A stretch of DNA of 64,000 nt from Ichthyophis bannanicus (GCA_033557465.1 CM066047.1:806001-870000); one strand, 5' to 3'. Positions 21,451 to 33,555 are shown, numbered from the stretch's first letter. Notes: a model not told the origin generated them from the letters alone. Numbers and translations are program-made.

Positions 21451-24320
21451 CTACAACAGTCCACTTTTTACCTTTAGAGATCCTCTGTGTTGGTCCCATG
21501 CTTTTTTGAATTCAGTTACTGTCCTCATCTCTACCACCTCCATTGGGAGACTATTCCATGGATCCACTACTTTTTCTGTAAAGAAATATTTCCGCATATC
21601 ACTCCTGAATCTATCTCCCTTCACCCTCATCCCATGTCCCCTCGTAGCAGAACTTGCTTTCAATTGAAAGAGGCTCTCTCCCTGAACATTTATGCCACGG
21701 AGGTATTTAAACATCTCAATCATATCACCTCTATCCCGCCTTTCCTCTAAGGTGTACATATTAAGATCCTTAAGTCTGTCCTCATATGCTTTATAATGAA
21801 GCCCATTAATCATTTTAGTAGCCACCCTCTGCACCGACTCCATCCTGTTCACATCCTTTGAAGGTGCGGTCTCCAGAATTGCACACCATACTCCAAATGA
21901 GGTCGCACCAAAGACTTATACAGAGGCATTATCACCTCCTTTTTTCTGCTAGCCATTCCTCTCCGTATGCACCCAAGCATCCTTCTAGCTTTTGCCTTCG
22001 CCTTTTCTACCTGTTTAGCTACTTTAAGATCATCAGACACAACCACGCCTAGGTCCCGCTCTTCTTTAGTGGACAAAAGTACTTCACCTCCTATACTGTA
22101 TTGCTCCCTTGGATTGCTGCAGCCCAAATGCATGACCTTACATTTTTTAATATTAAATCCCAGCTGCTAATTTCTAGACCATTCTTCAAGCTTAGCTATA
22201 TCCCTCCTCATGTTATCTACACCTTCCTGGGTGTCTACTCTATTGCAGATTTTGGTATCATCTGCAAAGAGGCAACCCTTACCCGACAGCCCTTCCGCTA
22301 TATCACTAACAAAAATGTTAAAAAGAATCGGACCAAGGACAGATCCCTGGGGCACACCATTGGTAACATCCTTCTCCTCAGAATGCGCTCCATTTACCTG
22401 TACTCTTCGTCGCCTCCCACCGAACCAATTTCTAACCCAAGCAGTAACTTTAGGGTCCATCCCTAGGGTGCTCAGTTTGTTTATAAGTCGCCTGTGAGGA
22501 ACAGTGTCAAAGGCTTTACTGAAATCTAAATACACCACATCTAGAGCTCTCCCTCAGTCCAACTCCCTGGTCACCCAGTCAAAGAAATCAATCAGATTTG
22601 TCTGACAAGACCTGCCTCTGGTGAATCCATGCTGCCTCGGATCCTGTAATCCGCTGGACTCCAAAAACCTCACTATTTTCTCTTTCAGCAGCGTTTCCAA
22701 TAATTTACTCACCACCGAAGTTAAACTAACTGGCCTGTAGTTTTCAACCACGTCCTTACTTCCGCTTTTGTGTAAAGGCACCACATGAGCCTCTCTCCAG
22801 TCCTTTGGCACCACTCCTGACTCCGAGGCATTGAAAAGGTCAGTCAGTGGAGATGCTAGAACGTCCCCAAGTTCCCTTGGTATTCTAGGGTGTATCCCAT
22901 CCGGTCCCATCACTTTGTCTACTTTAAGTTGAGCTAGTTTCTCACGAACACAGTCTTCTGAAAATTGTTCAAGATGTCCCTCGCTTTCGTTCTTATTTGT
23001 GGGTGTTTTCTGAGGTCCTGCTCCTGGTTCTTCATCTGTGAACACAGAACATAAATATTTGTTTAGCAATTCCGCTTTATCCTTATCAGCTTCTACATAC
23101 CGGTATTCCCCCCCTGCACCCTTGAGTCTGACAATACCACTTTTGCCCTTCCTCTTCTCACTAATATATCTGAAAAATGTCTTATCCCCCCATTTTATTG
23201 CATTGGCTATTTCCTCCTCCTTTTGAATCTTTGCCTTCTTGACTACTTTGCTAGCTTCTCTAAGTTTTTCCAAATACAGATGCCTGTCTTCCTCTCTCTG
23301 TGATCTCTTGTATTTCATGAAGGCCTCCCTCTTTTTCTTCACTTTTTCAGCTACTTCCTTCGAAAACCATTGCGGTCTCCTGTTCCTTTTGCCTTTATTT
23401 ACCATTTTAACAAAAAGGTTGGTTGCCCTTAAAATACCCCCTTTCAGTTTTGCCCACTGTTTTTCTACATCCCCCAGCTGTTCCCATCCCACTAACGACT
23501 CCCTGAGGTATTGGCCCATCTTCGCAAAGTTCGTCTTCCTAAAGTCTAAGATCCTCACCTTGGAATGGATTCTAACAGCCCTAGTCCTAATACTGAACCA
23601 CACCATCTGGTGATCACTGGATGCAAAATGATCTCCCACTACAACATCAGAAACACTTTCACCATTGGTAAGCACCCAGTCCAGTATGGCCCCTTCACGT
23701 GTGGGGTCTGTTACCAATTGCCTGAATAGTTCTCCCTGTAGAGAATCCAGGATCTCCTTACTTCTAGATGATACTGCAGCAGGAATGTGCCAATCAACAT
23801 CTGGCACATTGAAATCTCCTATCAGTAGCACTTCCCCTTTCCTAGTAATGCTGCGTATGTCTTCAATTAACTCTCTGTCCACCTCTTCCTCCTGTGAGGG
23901 AGGTCTGCATATCACACCAATGCAAATAGATTTCTCTTTCCCTCTTTCTAGTTTAACCCACAATGCCTCCTCTCTCCCTTTTAAGCTCTGTAATTCCAAA
24001 GCTTTAATAGTAGTTTTTACATATAGTGCCACTCCTCCTCCCCTTCTTCCTACCCTGTCCTTTCTGAATAAAGTATAGCCAGGTATAGTTACATCCTAGT
24101 CATGGTTTTCTGTGAACCATGTTTCTGTAACTGCCACTAAATCCAAGTCAGCCACTCCCACCAAAGCTTCAACTAAAGGGATCTTACTTCCCATGCTACG
24201 GGCATTAATACACACTGCTTTCCATATGTTACCCCTGTTACCCATTTCCATAAAGGTATTTAATGTATCACCTACCTGGGGGCTTTCACTTAACTGGGGT
24301 CTTTCTTCACCCATCCCCAA
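21451..24320 (-). pseudogene. CR1 c ORF2, three nonsense codons and one frameshift
   Basis: Endonuclease (INARSMGSKI, TETWFTENHD, LIGDFNVPDVDWH, SDHQMVWF) is followed by RT (GPDGIHPRI, NYRPVSLTSV, QHGFTRGRSCQTN, DFSKAFDTVPH, GVPQGSVLGPILF, LFADDTK). One frame covers most of it. Stops are at 24096-24098 (Trp to TAG), 22554-22556 (Arg CGA to TGA) and 22167-22169 (Trp to TAG). A 1-bp loss near 21860 shifts the last 130 codons. All three stops fit C-to-T decay on one strand or the other. Confidence 0.85.
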
Positions 24321-24325
24321 TGAAT

Positions 24326-25266
24326 CTAGTTTAAAGCCCTCTTCAGTAGATTAGCCAGTCTACTACCGAAGATGCGTTGACCTTTCTTGGACAGATGGAT
24401 GCCATCTCTGCTCTGTAACCTTTGGAACAGCATCCCATGGTCTAGGAAACCAAAACGCTCTCGATGACACCATCCACGCAGCCATGCATTCATCTCCAGG
24501 ATGCGAACCTCTCTGCCTTGGCCTTTACCCTCAACAGGGAGGGTTGAAGAGAACACCACCTGTGCACCTAACTGCTTCACCCTCTGTCCCAGAGCCATGA
24601 AGTCACTTTTGATACGTTCCGAGGTATACCTGGCAGTATCATTTGTTCCAACATGGATTAGCAACATTGGGTAATAGTTAGTGGGCTTGATGAGTCTCGG
24701 CAAACTCTCCGTAACATCTTGGATTTTGGCACCAGGCAGACAGCATACCTCTCTGGACATCAAGTCTGGTCGGCAGATGGACGCCTCAGTACCCCTCAGA
24801 AGAGTCTCCAACCACCACTACCCTTCGTTTCCTTCTGGTCACTGATTCTGCAACTTTGGGGTACTTGAACTCTGGTTCTTCCCTTTCCAGGGATGCTTTC
24901 ACCTCCCCCACTTCCAGGGCTGCATAATGGTTCTTCAATTCAAGGGCTGGAGAAGTTGGATTGGTGATTTTGCAGGCCCTGGTGACTTGTGTCCAACCAT
25001 CGACATTCTGTTGGCACCCATTTTCTCCTATGCTGGAGAGCTTGGTTGCTGCAAGAAGCATCTCATTAATGTACTTCTCACTGTCTTGAATGCTCCTCAG
25101 CCTCGCCACCTCCTCTGAGTTCCTCCACTTGTTTCCTCAGAGCTTCAGCATGCAGGCACCCTGCACATGGAACAGGTCCTTCAACTGGCATTAGGACCTC
25201 TGTCTGGACCGAGGCAGAAGCTGTAACGGGGGCAACAGCTTTAGGAATACGATTTTTCCCAGCCAT
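24326..25266 (-). pseudogene. CR1 c ORF1 (esterase-like), two frameshifts
   Basis: Starts at ATG 25266-25264 (MAGKNRIPKAV). Then come a CAGCLHAEALRKQVEEL stretch with Cys residues and a short coiled coil, and then ATKLSSIGENG. The C-terminal SGNH-hydrolase-like domain has VVVGDSSEG, HVGTNDTARY and DGIHLSKKGQ. Three frames are needed, with shifts near 25110 and 24800. ORF1 in CR1 is thought to be a membrane- or nucleic-acid-associated chaperone with esterase activity. The stop lies 6 bp before ORF2 begins. Confidence 0.8.
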
Positions 25267-26467
25267 TGTTCTGTTCGTGGAGCTTAGGTATCTATTAAAG
25301 CAAAAGAGAGAGATCTACCAAGTACCAGCCGGTTTCGCAGCTGTCCTTTCAGAGAAAAAGCAGTTAAATCTCTTTAATTATATTCAAAATGTGCTGGTCC
25401 AATTCTCTGTGATTTGTTAAAGGGGGAGGTGCCCTATAAAGCAAGACTGCTCACTAGGGGTGGGTGGGAGTCGGGGTGGGTAGGGAGGGAACTAACACCT
25501 GATTAGGTGTTAGCAGTTTCTAAACCTGAGGAGGTTACTGGAGTTCAGCAACCTACTGTGCTCAAGGAAAGTTCCCCTAAAGCACCAAAAAGAAAGTAAC
25601 CTTGCTTTAAAAAATATACAAAAAGCCCTTTTAAGAGCTCCCAGTCAGAGAGCTAGCAATGTAATATAATAAAACAAACAAACCCTGAAATCCTTACTGT
25701 TTGTTGATCTGTGGAGCCCAGGTTAGGAAAGCCTCAACAGGGCAGGGCACTGGAGCCTTTTATGCAGGCTTCAACTGCACTCAGGAAACAGGCCCACTAA
25801 CTCCTGATTAGGTGTTAGACATGCATCTAATCCGCCAGGACGTGAACGTAAGACCCTTGATGCCTTTGGGCGTCGAACCTTCCAGGCCTCTATGCTTTCT
25901 GCCAGGATTAGTTTGTACATTTTATATATGGGAATGTTCCTTAAGGAGGTTACAGGAGATCTAGAGCTTATGAACCCTCTCCTTCCTGATAAGAGACAAG
26001 ATTATCTTTCACTTGTCAAACATGCCCAAGATGTTTCCAAGTTTGTTAATTGTGCAGCTTTTGACTGCTTTGAGTGCATAAGCAGAACCTCTGCCATTGC
26101 CATAGGTGCTCGTAGGATTGCCTGGCTCCAGTCATCTGACTTAGAACTCTGGGTACAGGACAAACTGGGGAATATCCCTTGCACAGGCGAAAATCTCTTT
26201 GGCAAAAATTGGCAAGAGAAAGCTAATGAACTGGATGCTAACACCACTTTGGATAGACTATCCAAGGCTACAGCTGAGCCTGCAAGGAGAAAATCCTACA
26301 AGAAACCAGTCTTCTATAAAAAGAAGAGGTTTTACCCCTCCTATACCCAGCAGGTGCATTCTGCAGGTCAGTCTGCCCGAAAGGGACAGCAGCCACCAAA
26401 ACAAAGAAAAGCAAAGTCTGCTAAGCCTCAACCGGCCCAGCAGACTCAGCCTCCACAGGGGCTTTGA

Positions 26468-28231
26468 CTCCCATCTAGAGAACTTGGCCTTCCTGGCCCT
26501 CAACGGGCCAGAGCCCTCCACCATTCCAGGAAGGTTGTGTCATTTTGCCCCCAGATGAGAGCAGATAACAGCAGAAGAATGGACTCTCTCCATTGTAAAG
26601 GAGGGGTACAAACTTCATATCCTCAACATGCCCCCTCCTACAGTTGTAAGACTGTTCAATTCTCAGACTTCACTCGAAAATCAGTTGGGTCAAGAGGTCA
26701 ATTTACTTCTTGCCCACGGGGCAATAGAAGACATACCCATTTCCCAACAGGATACAGGGTTTTACTCCCCCTATTTCCTTATTCCAAAGAAAACAGGGGG
26801 ACACAGACCCATTTTAGACCTCAGAGAATTGAACAAATTCCTGTTCAAGGAGAAGTTCAAAATGATTTCTCTAAGAACTCTTCTGCCATACTTTCAGTCA
26901 GGATTAGCTTTGTTCTTTAGATCTCAAGGATGCATTGCACCATGTTCTCATCCATCCAACTCACCGAAGATTCCTTTGGTTTCTATTTCAGGGGAAGCAC
27001 TACCTTTTGGCCTGGCCTCAGCACCAAGGGTGTTTACAAAATGCATGGCTGTAGTGGCAGCATTTCTTTGCACTCTAGGAATATTCGTCTTCCCCTACTT
27101 AGACGACTGGCCCATTTGAGCCCCATCAGAGTCAGAGGCCAAAATTTCCCTAGCTTGCACAATGCGTATACTACAATATTTGGGCCTGGTCATAAACATC
27201 CCAAAATCCAACTTAACTCCCACTCAATCTCTAGAGTTTATAGGAGCTATGCTGAATACCAGGAAAGCAAGGGCCTATCTTCCACAGCCCCGCTGCCTTT
27301 GCATTGTGCAGTTAGCTTCCCAAGCAGTGTTAAAAACTCATCTCACTGATCGGGAAATGTTACAATTGCTAGGCCACACATGGCATCTACCGTGCATGTG
27401 GTTCCCTATGCTCGCCTCCATATGAGAGCAGCCTGATGGACTCTATCCACTAAGTGGACTCAAGCATCAGGCTGCCTATCAGACAAAATAGCAAACTCAA
27501 GTCGCCTTATTGTGTCCCTACAATGGTGGCAGTCAACCCAAAATCTGTTGGTGGGGTCCCCTTTCCAACAGCCCCCACCCCAGGTCACTCTAACAGACGC
27601 CTCACAGGTGGGTTGGGGAGCTTACCTGCAAGATCTCCCTACCCAAGGCACCTGGACTCCACAGGAGACCCATCTACACATCAATCTCTTGGAGCTCAGA
27701 GCAATCTTCCTTGCTCTTCGAGTGTTCTGCACCCAGCTGAGCTACAAGACAGTCCTAATTCAGACGGACAATCAAATAGCTATGTTCTATCTAAACAAGC
27801 AGGGAGGAACAGGCTCTCTGTTGCTTTGTAATGAGGTTTTGCGACTATGGGCCCTCGCCAGAGAGCATCAGATTCATCTCCTTGCGGTGTATCTGCCGGG
27901 CATTCAAAACTCCTGGGCAGACAGACGCAGCCGAGTTCTGCTTCCACACGAGTGGTTTCTTCATGCAGACCAGGTAGCAAAGATTTTTCAAATTTGGGGA
28001 ATTCCGGACATAGACCTCTTTGCAAGTCCGTTGAATGTCAAACTTCCCCGATTCTGTTCCAGAATTCCGGCTCAGGGTTCTCAGGCCAGGGATGCTTTCC
28101 TCCTCCATTGGGGTCAGGACTTCCTATATGCCTTTCCACCCATTCCCCTAATCCCCAAAACCCTATTCAAGCTTCAGAGAGACAGAGGCCATATGATTCT
28201 CATAGCTCCTCAATGTCCACGGCAGGAGTGA
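26468..28231 (+). pseudogene. DIRS B reverse transcriptase/RNase H
   Basis: The RT begins in another frame just after gag and shows a stop near 26545. It continues with LIPKKTGGHRPILDLREL and, after a small deletion near 26915-26990, LPFGLASAPRVFTKCM. The catalytic PYLDDW box lies at about 27092-27111, directly followed by a stop. The thumb (LGLVINIPKS, 27180) and RNase H (27512-28231) follow in other frames. RNase H retains LTDASQ, NLLELRAI, QTDNQIA and the C-terminal WADRRSR block. Confidence 0.8.
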
Positions 28232-29188
28232 TACCTTCTGCTCCTACATCTCTCTCAAGCTCCATCTCTGAAGTTAGGATCTGCTCCAGATCTCCTGTCT
28301 CAGGAGGACGGTATGTTGTGGCATCTCGATCCCTGCATCTCAGGGCCTGGTTGCTGAGGGCCTAGACCTTCATGGTCTTAATCTATCTCAACAAGTAAAG
28401 GATATCCTTTGTGCTTCTAGAAAGCCTTCCACGAGAAGCTCTTATGCTTTCAAGTGGAAAAGGTTTTCCGTATGGTGTTCGCAGAAGGGTCTTGACCCCC
28501 TGGCGATACCTCTGGAGTCATTATTGGAATATCTCCTTCATTTATCTAATGCAGGGCTTAAGACTAACTCAGTACGACTCCATTTAAGTGCTATTTCAGC
28601 TTCTTTCAAGCCTTTAAATGGACAACCGATTACTTCTCATCTTCTCATAGCGAGATTTATGAGGGGCTCCTTCTAACTAAGCCTCCCATTAGGCCACCAC
28701 CGGTAGCATGGGACCTAAATCTGGTTCTTGGAGAGCTCATGAAGCCGCCTTTTGAACCTCTAGCTACTACCTCCTTGAAATTCCTTTCCTGGAAGGTTGT
28801 CTTTCTCAATGCAATCACATCAGCACGTCGCATTAGTGAGTTGCAAGCATTAGTGGCTGATCCTCCTTATACGAGGTTCCATCATGATAAGGTAGTCCTA
28901 AGGACTCATCCACACTTTATGCCAAAGGTGGTCTCACCTTTTCATTTAAACCAAGCAGTTTACCTGCCTGTATTTTTTCCAAGGCCTCACGTTTCAAATG
29001 CAGAAAGGAATCTTCATACTTTGGACTGTAAAAGAGCACTTGCTTTTTACTTACAAAGGACACAGCAACATAGAAAGTCCTCTCAACTCTTTGTTGCTTT
29101 TGATCCTTCTCATTTGGGATGTCCAGTCTCCAAGAGAACATTGTCCAATTGGATTGCACCTATCATAGTAAAATCCTTTCTCTGGAAG

Positions 29189-29520
29189 CTTTGCCCCATC
29201 GGGCGCCGGCCCTTTGGAGCCCCCGCCACCACCAGCAGCTCTCCCCTTCCCGGGGATCGAGCCACCAGCGGCGGGAGGGGCCTCAGGAGAATCGCAGCCC
29301 AATCGGGGCAGGTCCCAGCAATTTAAAAGCTTCGCGCCATCGGGCGCCGGCCCTTTGGAGCCCCCGCCACCACCAGCAGCTCTCCCCTTCCCAGGGATCG
29401 AGCCACCAGCGGCAGGAGGGGCCTCAGGAGAATCGCGGCCCAATCGGGGCAGGCCCCAGCAATTTAAAAGCTTCGCGCCATCGGGCTCGCCCCTGAGGGC
29501 CTCGCCAGAGGGCCCTTTGG
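29189..29520 (+). repeat. Tandem 141-bp promoter-type monomers of the L2
   Basis: Unit 1 is 29189-29329, unit 2 is 29330-29470, and a partial third unit begins at 29471. Each has ATCGGGCGCCGGCCC near its start and AATTTAAAAG at its end. They are very GC-rich and CpG-rich, unlike the surroundings. By analogy with monomeric 5' UTRs of other LINEs they probably hold the internal promoter. That role is inferred. Confidence 0.8.
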
Positions 29521-30282
29521 CGTGGCCCTTAGGCGGAGGCCGTTAACGGAGGCCACTCTCCATCAGGCTTATCTTGGGACAGCACGGATCGAAGCACAGC
29601 TCCTAATCACAATATTGCAAGTAACATTTTAATTCCCCCAGTTCACAACGCAGAAATACCCAGGACTTAGGTCGCAGAGCTATTTTCATTGTGTAATTGT
29701 AATCATTTAGCTGAGCAACCTACCATCCCCAGCCGCCTCTAAAATACTGGTATCTTTCAACCTGTGATTCTCTGATATATGGTATAATTTGCCTCTTACA
29801 TACTATGTAATTTACCTCTGATATACTAGATGTATGTGCAACCTGAAATTCTCAGATATATAGTATAATTGCCTCAGATATACTATGTAATATGGTATAA
29901 TTGCCTCTAATATTCTGTGTAATTACCTCTGATATACTATGATCTGCTCAACCTGTGACCTCTGATATAAGATATAACTGTATAATCTACCATCCCTTAT
30001 CTGCCTCTAACGTATGGTAGATTTACCGGAGATCTTCGATTACCTCTGACATAGTAATTAATTGCGCAACCTGACAGCCCCTATTATCCTGCTACCACTG
30101 AAAATTGGTAATTATGTAACAGCCCATCCCAATCCTTCTGAAATACTGATAGCCACCATCACTAGCGGTTTCTCATACAACTGTGCAGTTTCCACTGCAA
30201 GAGCAGAGTGACCGGGTAACACACCTAACCCCCAATCAGCCAAGACTCCATCTCTTACACACCTCCACTCCACACACACAAA
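29521..30282 (+). other. L2 5' leader
   Basis: Contains A/T-rich irregular repeats (variants of CTCTGATATACTATG and TGGTATAATTGCCTC) between about 29750 and 30060. No ORF1 is seen. The ORF starts at its end. Confidence 0.6.
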
Positions 30283-33200
30283 ATGACACTGTCCTGCATT
30301 ATCGCAATGACCCTTTACCTTATCACCATAGGAATAGGCAACGTTACCAGCCTGCACACTAACCACAATCACATACCAACAATACACAATTACAGAAGAA
30401 GATGGCCAGACGCTCCCTTCTACAACTCAAGAGAGTCTACCCAAACTCCCCACCACCACCTTCTACTCATCTCATTACAACATGATGCAAAAAAGAAACA
30501 GGATGAAAACCCAATCCCCCAACATCTGAAATGTGCACTGATAAATGCACGATCGGTACGCAAGAAATGGCCAGTCATCTCTGAAATGATATCACTACAC
30601 AACCTCGACCTAATCCTGATCACCGAGACATGGCTTTCCTGCGATGACAACGTGTTAATCAACCAACTCCTGCCTTCCTATTTCTCCATACATACGTGTC
30701 ATAGAAATGGCAAAAGAGGAGGAGATGTTCTAGCCATCTCCAAATCTGACCTCCAGTTCAACCTCAGAGAAGCAACCAGCTCAACACTCCTGGACACAAT
30801 CTCAATAGCAAACAAGTGCTGCTCCTTCACTCTACTATACCGTGCTCCATCAACTGACCCAGACGCCCTATCAACGATAATTGACTTGGCCTCCAATAAC
30901 CAGAACCCCCATAAAACGAGTTGGATACTTGGAGACTTCAACCTACCATCACTGCAAGACTCCCATGCAACAGCTTTTCTTGGAGCTCTACAGGATTTAG
31001 GGTATAATCAATTAATCAAGGATCCAACCCATAACAAAGGAGGCATCCTAGACCTCATATTCACAACTGAGCCAACCCTCATCACTCCAACCACCCTGGA
31101 GCTATCAATCAACCCAGTTCCATGGTCTGATCACAAGTTAATCCTATTCAAAATTCCCCTTCCCAGATGTAACCAAAAGGAAGAAAGAGGACTGAGTGGC
31201 CATCACAATGTCCTCCTGAGACGGTTCCAGCCTTTCGACAAAGACCTAATACTGAAAACGATGCTTCCACTAACTATCCCACCGGCACACAACCCAGATG
31301 AGTTAGTCACCAACTGGAATAATAAACTCAGTTCGATCGCCATTTGTCCATCAAATAACAAACTCCATGGAAAGCGACACTCTGCAACCTGGTATTCAAC
31401 AGAGCTGAAGGCCTCACGCACAACCCTAAGGAAACTTGAGAGACGATGGAGACGCTCACACTCAGAGGAAGACAGAACTGCATATATGTCACAACTAGTA
31501 GCTCATCGTGCTGTGGTGACAGAATCAATAAGATGCTACCATGCAGACACGCTGAAAAGATCTCTCAACAAACCTCATGACTTGTTTGCTATCGTCAAGC
31601 GTTTGACAAATGAACCCACCTCTCAACATACTAGCGAAATCCACCCTCAAACATTCGCTGACTATTTACAATCCAAACTCTGCCAGATTGACAATATCCC
31701 AACACCTTGCAAGATCCTTGAACCATACGATCAGACTCTACTCACTACTTTCAAAATACCACCCAAACTGCGCATCGAGGACACCATTGCTGGCATCAAC
31801 ATGACCACTGCCCAAACCGATCCATGCCCTGCGTTCTGGATCAAGGAACTACGAAACCACCTGAGCCCATTCATATCCAGCCTCATGGAACTTTCATTCA
31901 CAACAGGAACTTTCCCAAGTACCCTCAAACGCACATCCATAAGGCCATTGCTAAAAAACAACAAGCTTGACCCTCTGAAGCCAGAATCCTATAGGCCAAT
32001 ATCAAGCATACCGTTGCTGGCAAAAATAATGGAAAAGGAGGTACAAAGACAAATCGAAGAGCATATAGAAACTAACGCACCACTAGACCCTTGTCAACAC
32101 GGCTTTAGAGAAGCCCACGGTGTGGAAACACTGCTCACTACTCTATTCAGCAACATATTAACAGGCATCAACAATATCCGCCAAGGGTTTGTACTGGTCT
32201 TCCTAGACATAGCAGCGGCATTCGACTCCGTGAGCCAAGAACGCCTCCTGGAACGACTCGAGGGTAAGGGAATTACCGATAAAGCACTCGAGTGGTGCAG
32301 ATCCTACCTTTCTGACAGGTGGCAGCAGGTGCGATCCAACAATACTGCATCAGATCTGTTCCATCAAAAGCAGGGGGTCCCACAAGGCTCCTCCCTCTCC
32401 GCCCTCAGGTTCAATATATACATGCAGCCTATCTGCAACCTGATACGGTCCTTCAGTATCAACTGTATGATATACGCGGATGATGTGCTGTTATACATGC
32501 CTTTTACAACAGAGAACCCCGACCTCACTCCATTAACAAACTGCATAAATGAAATATCCAACTGGCTGCGATCCCAAAACCTCAAGATCCAACACAAGAA
32601 AACGGAGGTGGTGTTCATCACAAAAGACCGAAACTTCATTGCTCCGTCTTTCTTGAAGGTGAAGGAAGCAGACCTCCAGACCAAACCCACTATCAGATAC
32701 CTCGGCGTCACTCTAGACCAGCACTTGGATATGAAGGCGCACATAGGAAACATTGTAAGAGTGGTATATCATAAAATCCGTTCCCTTAGACACCTACGAT
32801 CACTGCTAGAGCCGGATGATTTCAGAACCATCTATCAGGCCCTAATCATACTACATTTTGATTATGCGAACTCAATCTTACAAGGGCTCCCTCGAGCCAC
32901 CTTGCAACCACTGCAACTGGCAATGAACGCCGCAGCAAGAGTCCTACATGGAGCATCCAGGAAAGACCATGTCTCACCCATCCTAAAACAACTCCATTGG
33001 CTTCCGATACGAAGTAGACTCACTTACAAGTCATTACTACTGACATTCAAGGCCATCAAAGGGCTCTCATCTGAGTCACTAACGGATCTGATCCAGATGA
33101 CACCTCAAAATAGGGACAGACGGTCAGTAACACTCAACACACTTGTAGTCCCAAAATCAATTTCACACTGCACCAAAGCAACAGCAGACAGGGCTTTCAA

Positions 33201-33405
33201 GTTCTGTGCCCCAAGGTGCTGGAACAGCCTCCCTCAAGACATCCGAGCAATCCCGGATCTATTGCAATTCAGAAAAGCCTTGAAACACCACCTCTTCCTC
33301 TTGTGTTACCCAGTAACCAATGCAGTTATTTCAACCACCTCACAGACCTCCCAAAACCCCCTAACGCTGAAACCAAGAAAAGTTCATGATTGTTTTAATT
33401 TGTAA
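30283..33405 (+). CDS. L2 ORF2 protein: APE endonuclease and reverse transcriptase, 1040 codons, intact
   Basis: A single protein that nicks DNA and primes reverse transcription of the L2 RNA. Endonuclease domain, residues about 84-290: LINARS (Asn88), ITETWL (Glu115), LGDFNLPS (Asp218, Asn220), DPTHNKGG and WSDHKL (Asp283, His284). RT, residues about 545-800: SYRPISSIPLLAK, QHGFREAHG, FLDIAAAFDSV (catalytic Asp near 641), QGVPQGSSLSALRF and IYADDVLLY (731-734). The C-terminal domain contains RYLGVTLDQ, HWLPIRSRLTYK and CWNSLPQDIRAI. Length is near or slightly above the family norm. The start is the first in-frame ATG; the first 80 residues are unlike other L2s and the true start could be later. 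No stop or shift is seen, so the protein may be functional. Confidence 0.9.
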   Translation: MTLSCIIAMTLYLITIGIGNVTSLHTNHNHIPTIHNYRRRWPDAPFYNSRESTQTPHHHLLLISLQHDAKKKQDENPIPQHLKCALINARSVRKKWPVISEMISLHNLDLILITETWLSCDDNVLINQLLPSYFSIHTCHRNGKRGGDVLAISKSDLQFNLREATSSTLLDTISIANKCCSFTLLYRAPSTDPDALSTIIDLASNNQNPHKTSWILGDFNLPSLQDSHATAFLGALQDLGYNQLIKDPTHNKGGILDLIFTTEPTLITPTTLELSINPVPWSDHKLILFKIPLPRCNQKEERGLSGHHNVLLRRFQPFDKDLILKTMLPLTIPPAHNPDELVTNWNNKLSSIAICPSNNKLHGKRHSATWYSTELKASRTTLRKLERRWRRSHSEEDRTAYMSQLVAHRAVVTESIRCYHADTLKRSLNKPHDLFAIVKRLTNEPTSQHTSEIHPQTFADYLQSKLCQIDNIPTPCKILEPYDQTLLTTFKIPPKLRIEDTIAGINMTTAQTDPCPAFWIKELRNHLSPFISSLMELSFTTGTFPSTLKRTSIRPLLKNNKLDPLKPESYRPISSIPLLAKIMEKEVQRQIEEHIETNAPLDPCQHGFREAHGVETLLTTLFSNILTGINNIRQGFVLVFLDIAAAFDSVSQERLLERLEGKGITDKALEWCRSYLSDRWQQVRSNNTASDLFHQKQGVPQGSSLSALRFNIYMQPICNLIRSFSINCMIYADDVLLYMPFTTENPDLTPLTNCINEISNWLRSQNLKIQHKKTEVVFITKDRNFIAPSFLKVKEADLQTKPTIRYLGVTLDQHLDMKAHIGNIVRVVYHKIRSLRHLRSLLEPDDFRTIYQALIILHFDYANSILQGLPRATLQPLQLAMNAAARVLHGASRKDHVSPILKQLHWLPIRSRLTYKSLLLTFKAIKGLSSESLTDLIQMTPQNRDRRSVTLNTLVVPKSISHCTKATADRAFKFCAPRCWNSLPQDIRAIPDLLQFRKALKHHLFLLCYPVTNAVISTTSQTSQNPLTLKPRKVHDCFNL

Positions 33406-33555
33406 ATAGTTACCCCTGTTATCCAAGTTACTTTTGCCTGTTCAACTGTAAACACAAAGTACCATCGGAAATGTGTAAATTCTTTGTTCACTGTAAACCG
33501 CGCTGATGCTGAATAGTGCGGTATAGAAGAGACTATAAATAAATAAATAAATAAG
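33406..33555 (+). other. L2 3' UTR and tail
   Basis: The 33491-33530 part (GTAAACCGCGCTGATGC, GTGCGGTATAGAAG) is shared with the SINEs at 7430, 33654 and 51437. It is presumably the recognition end for the L2 reverse transcriptase. It ends in a short AATA repeat. Confidence 0.75.

Larger units (their letters stand above)
21382..25816 (-). mobile_element. CR1 LINE copy c, full length, with target duplication
   Basis: A 4.4-kb CR1 of a second subfamily, antisense to DIRS B. It is flanked by AGACAT at 21376-21381 and 25817-25822. Removing it restores DIRS gag sequence seen in copies C and E. Its 3' end (left) has a TTTCTATG repeat. The 5' UTR occupies about 25267-25816. Order on the minus strand: 5' UTR, ORF1, ORF2, short 3' UTR. 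Confidence 0.9.
20536..26467 (+). pseudogene. DIRS B gag, split by CR1 c
   Basis: The first segment (20536-21381) encodes the Ser/Thr/Pro-rich middle in shifting frames, then the FQDFIREVARGLSITV block. CR1 c interrupts at the codons following RIKSAK. Gag resumes at 25823 with LDAFGRRTFQASM. It continues through the helical domain (AWLQSSDLELWVQDK, CTGENLFGK) to a basic Gln-rich end and the stop at 26465-26467. The N-terminal Cys-x2-Cys region is missing because the copy starts inside gag. Confidence 0.8.
29189..33555 (+). mobile_element. L2 LINE, full length, apparently intact
   Basis: A complete L2-clade element inserted in the recombinase gene of DIRS B, in the same orientation. It has two 141-bp GC-rich repeats at its 5' end, a long 5' leader and one intact ORF (30283-33405). 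The 3' UTR of about 130 bp ends in GCGGTATAGAAGAGACTATA and (AATA)n. DIRS sequence resumes at GGCCATGTCACAGC. No clear target duplication is seen beyond a possible AAG. Confidence 0.9.

Noticed and set aside
29189..29520. CpG-island promoter of a host gene
   Set aside because: The GC-rich repeats sit exactly at the 5' end of the L2 and lead into its ORF, so they belong to the element.
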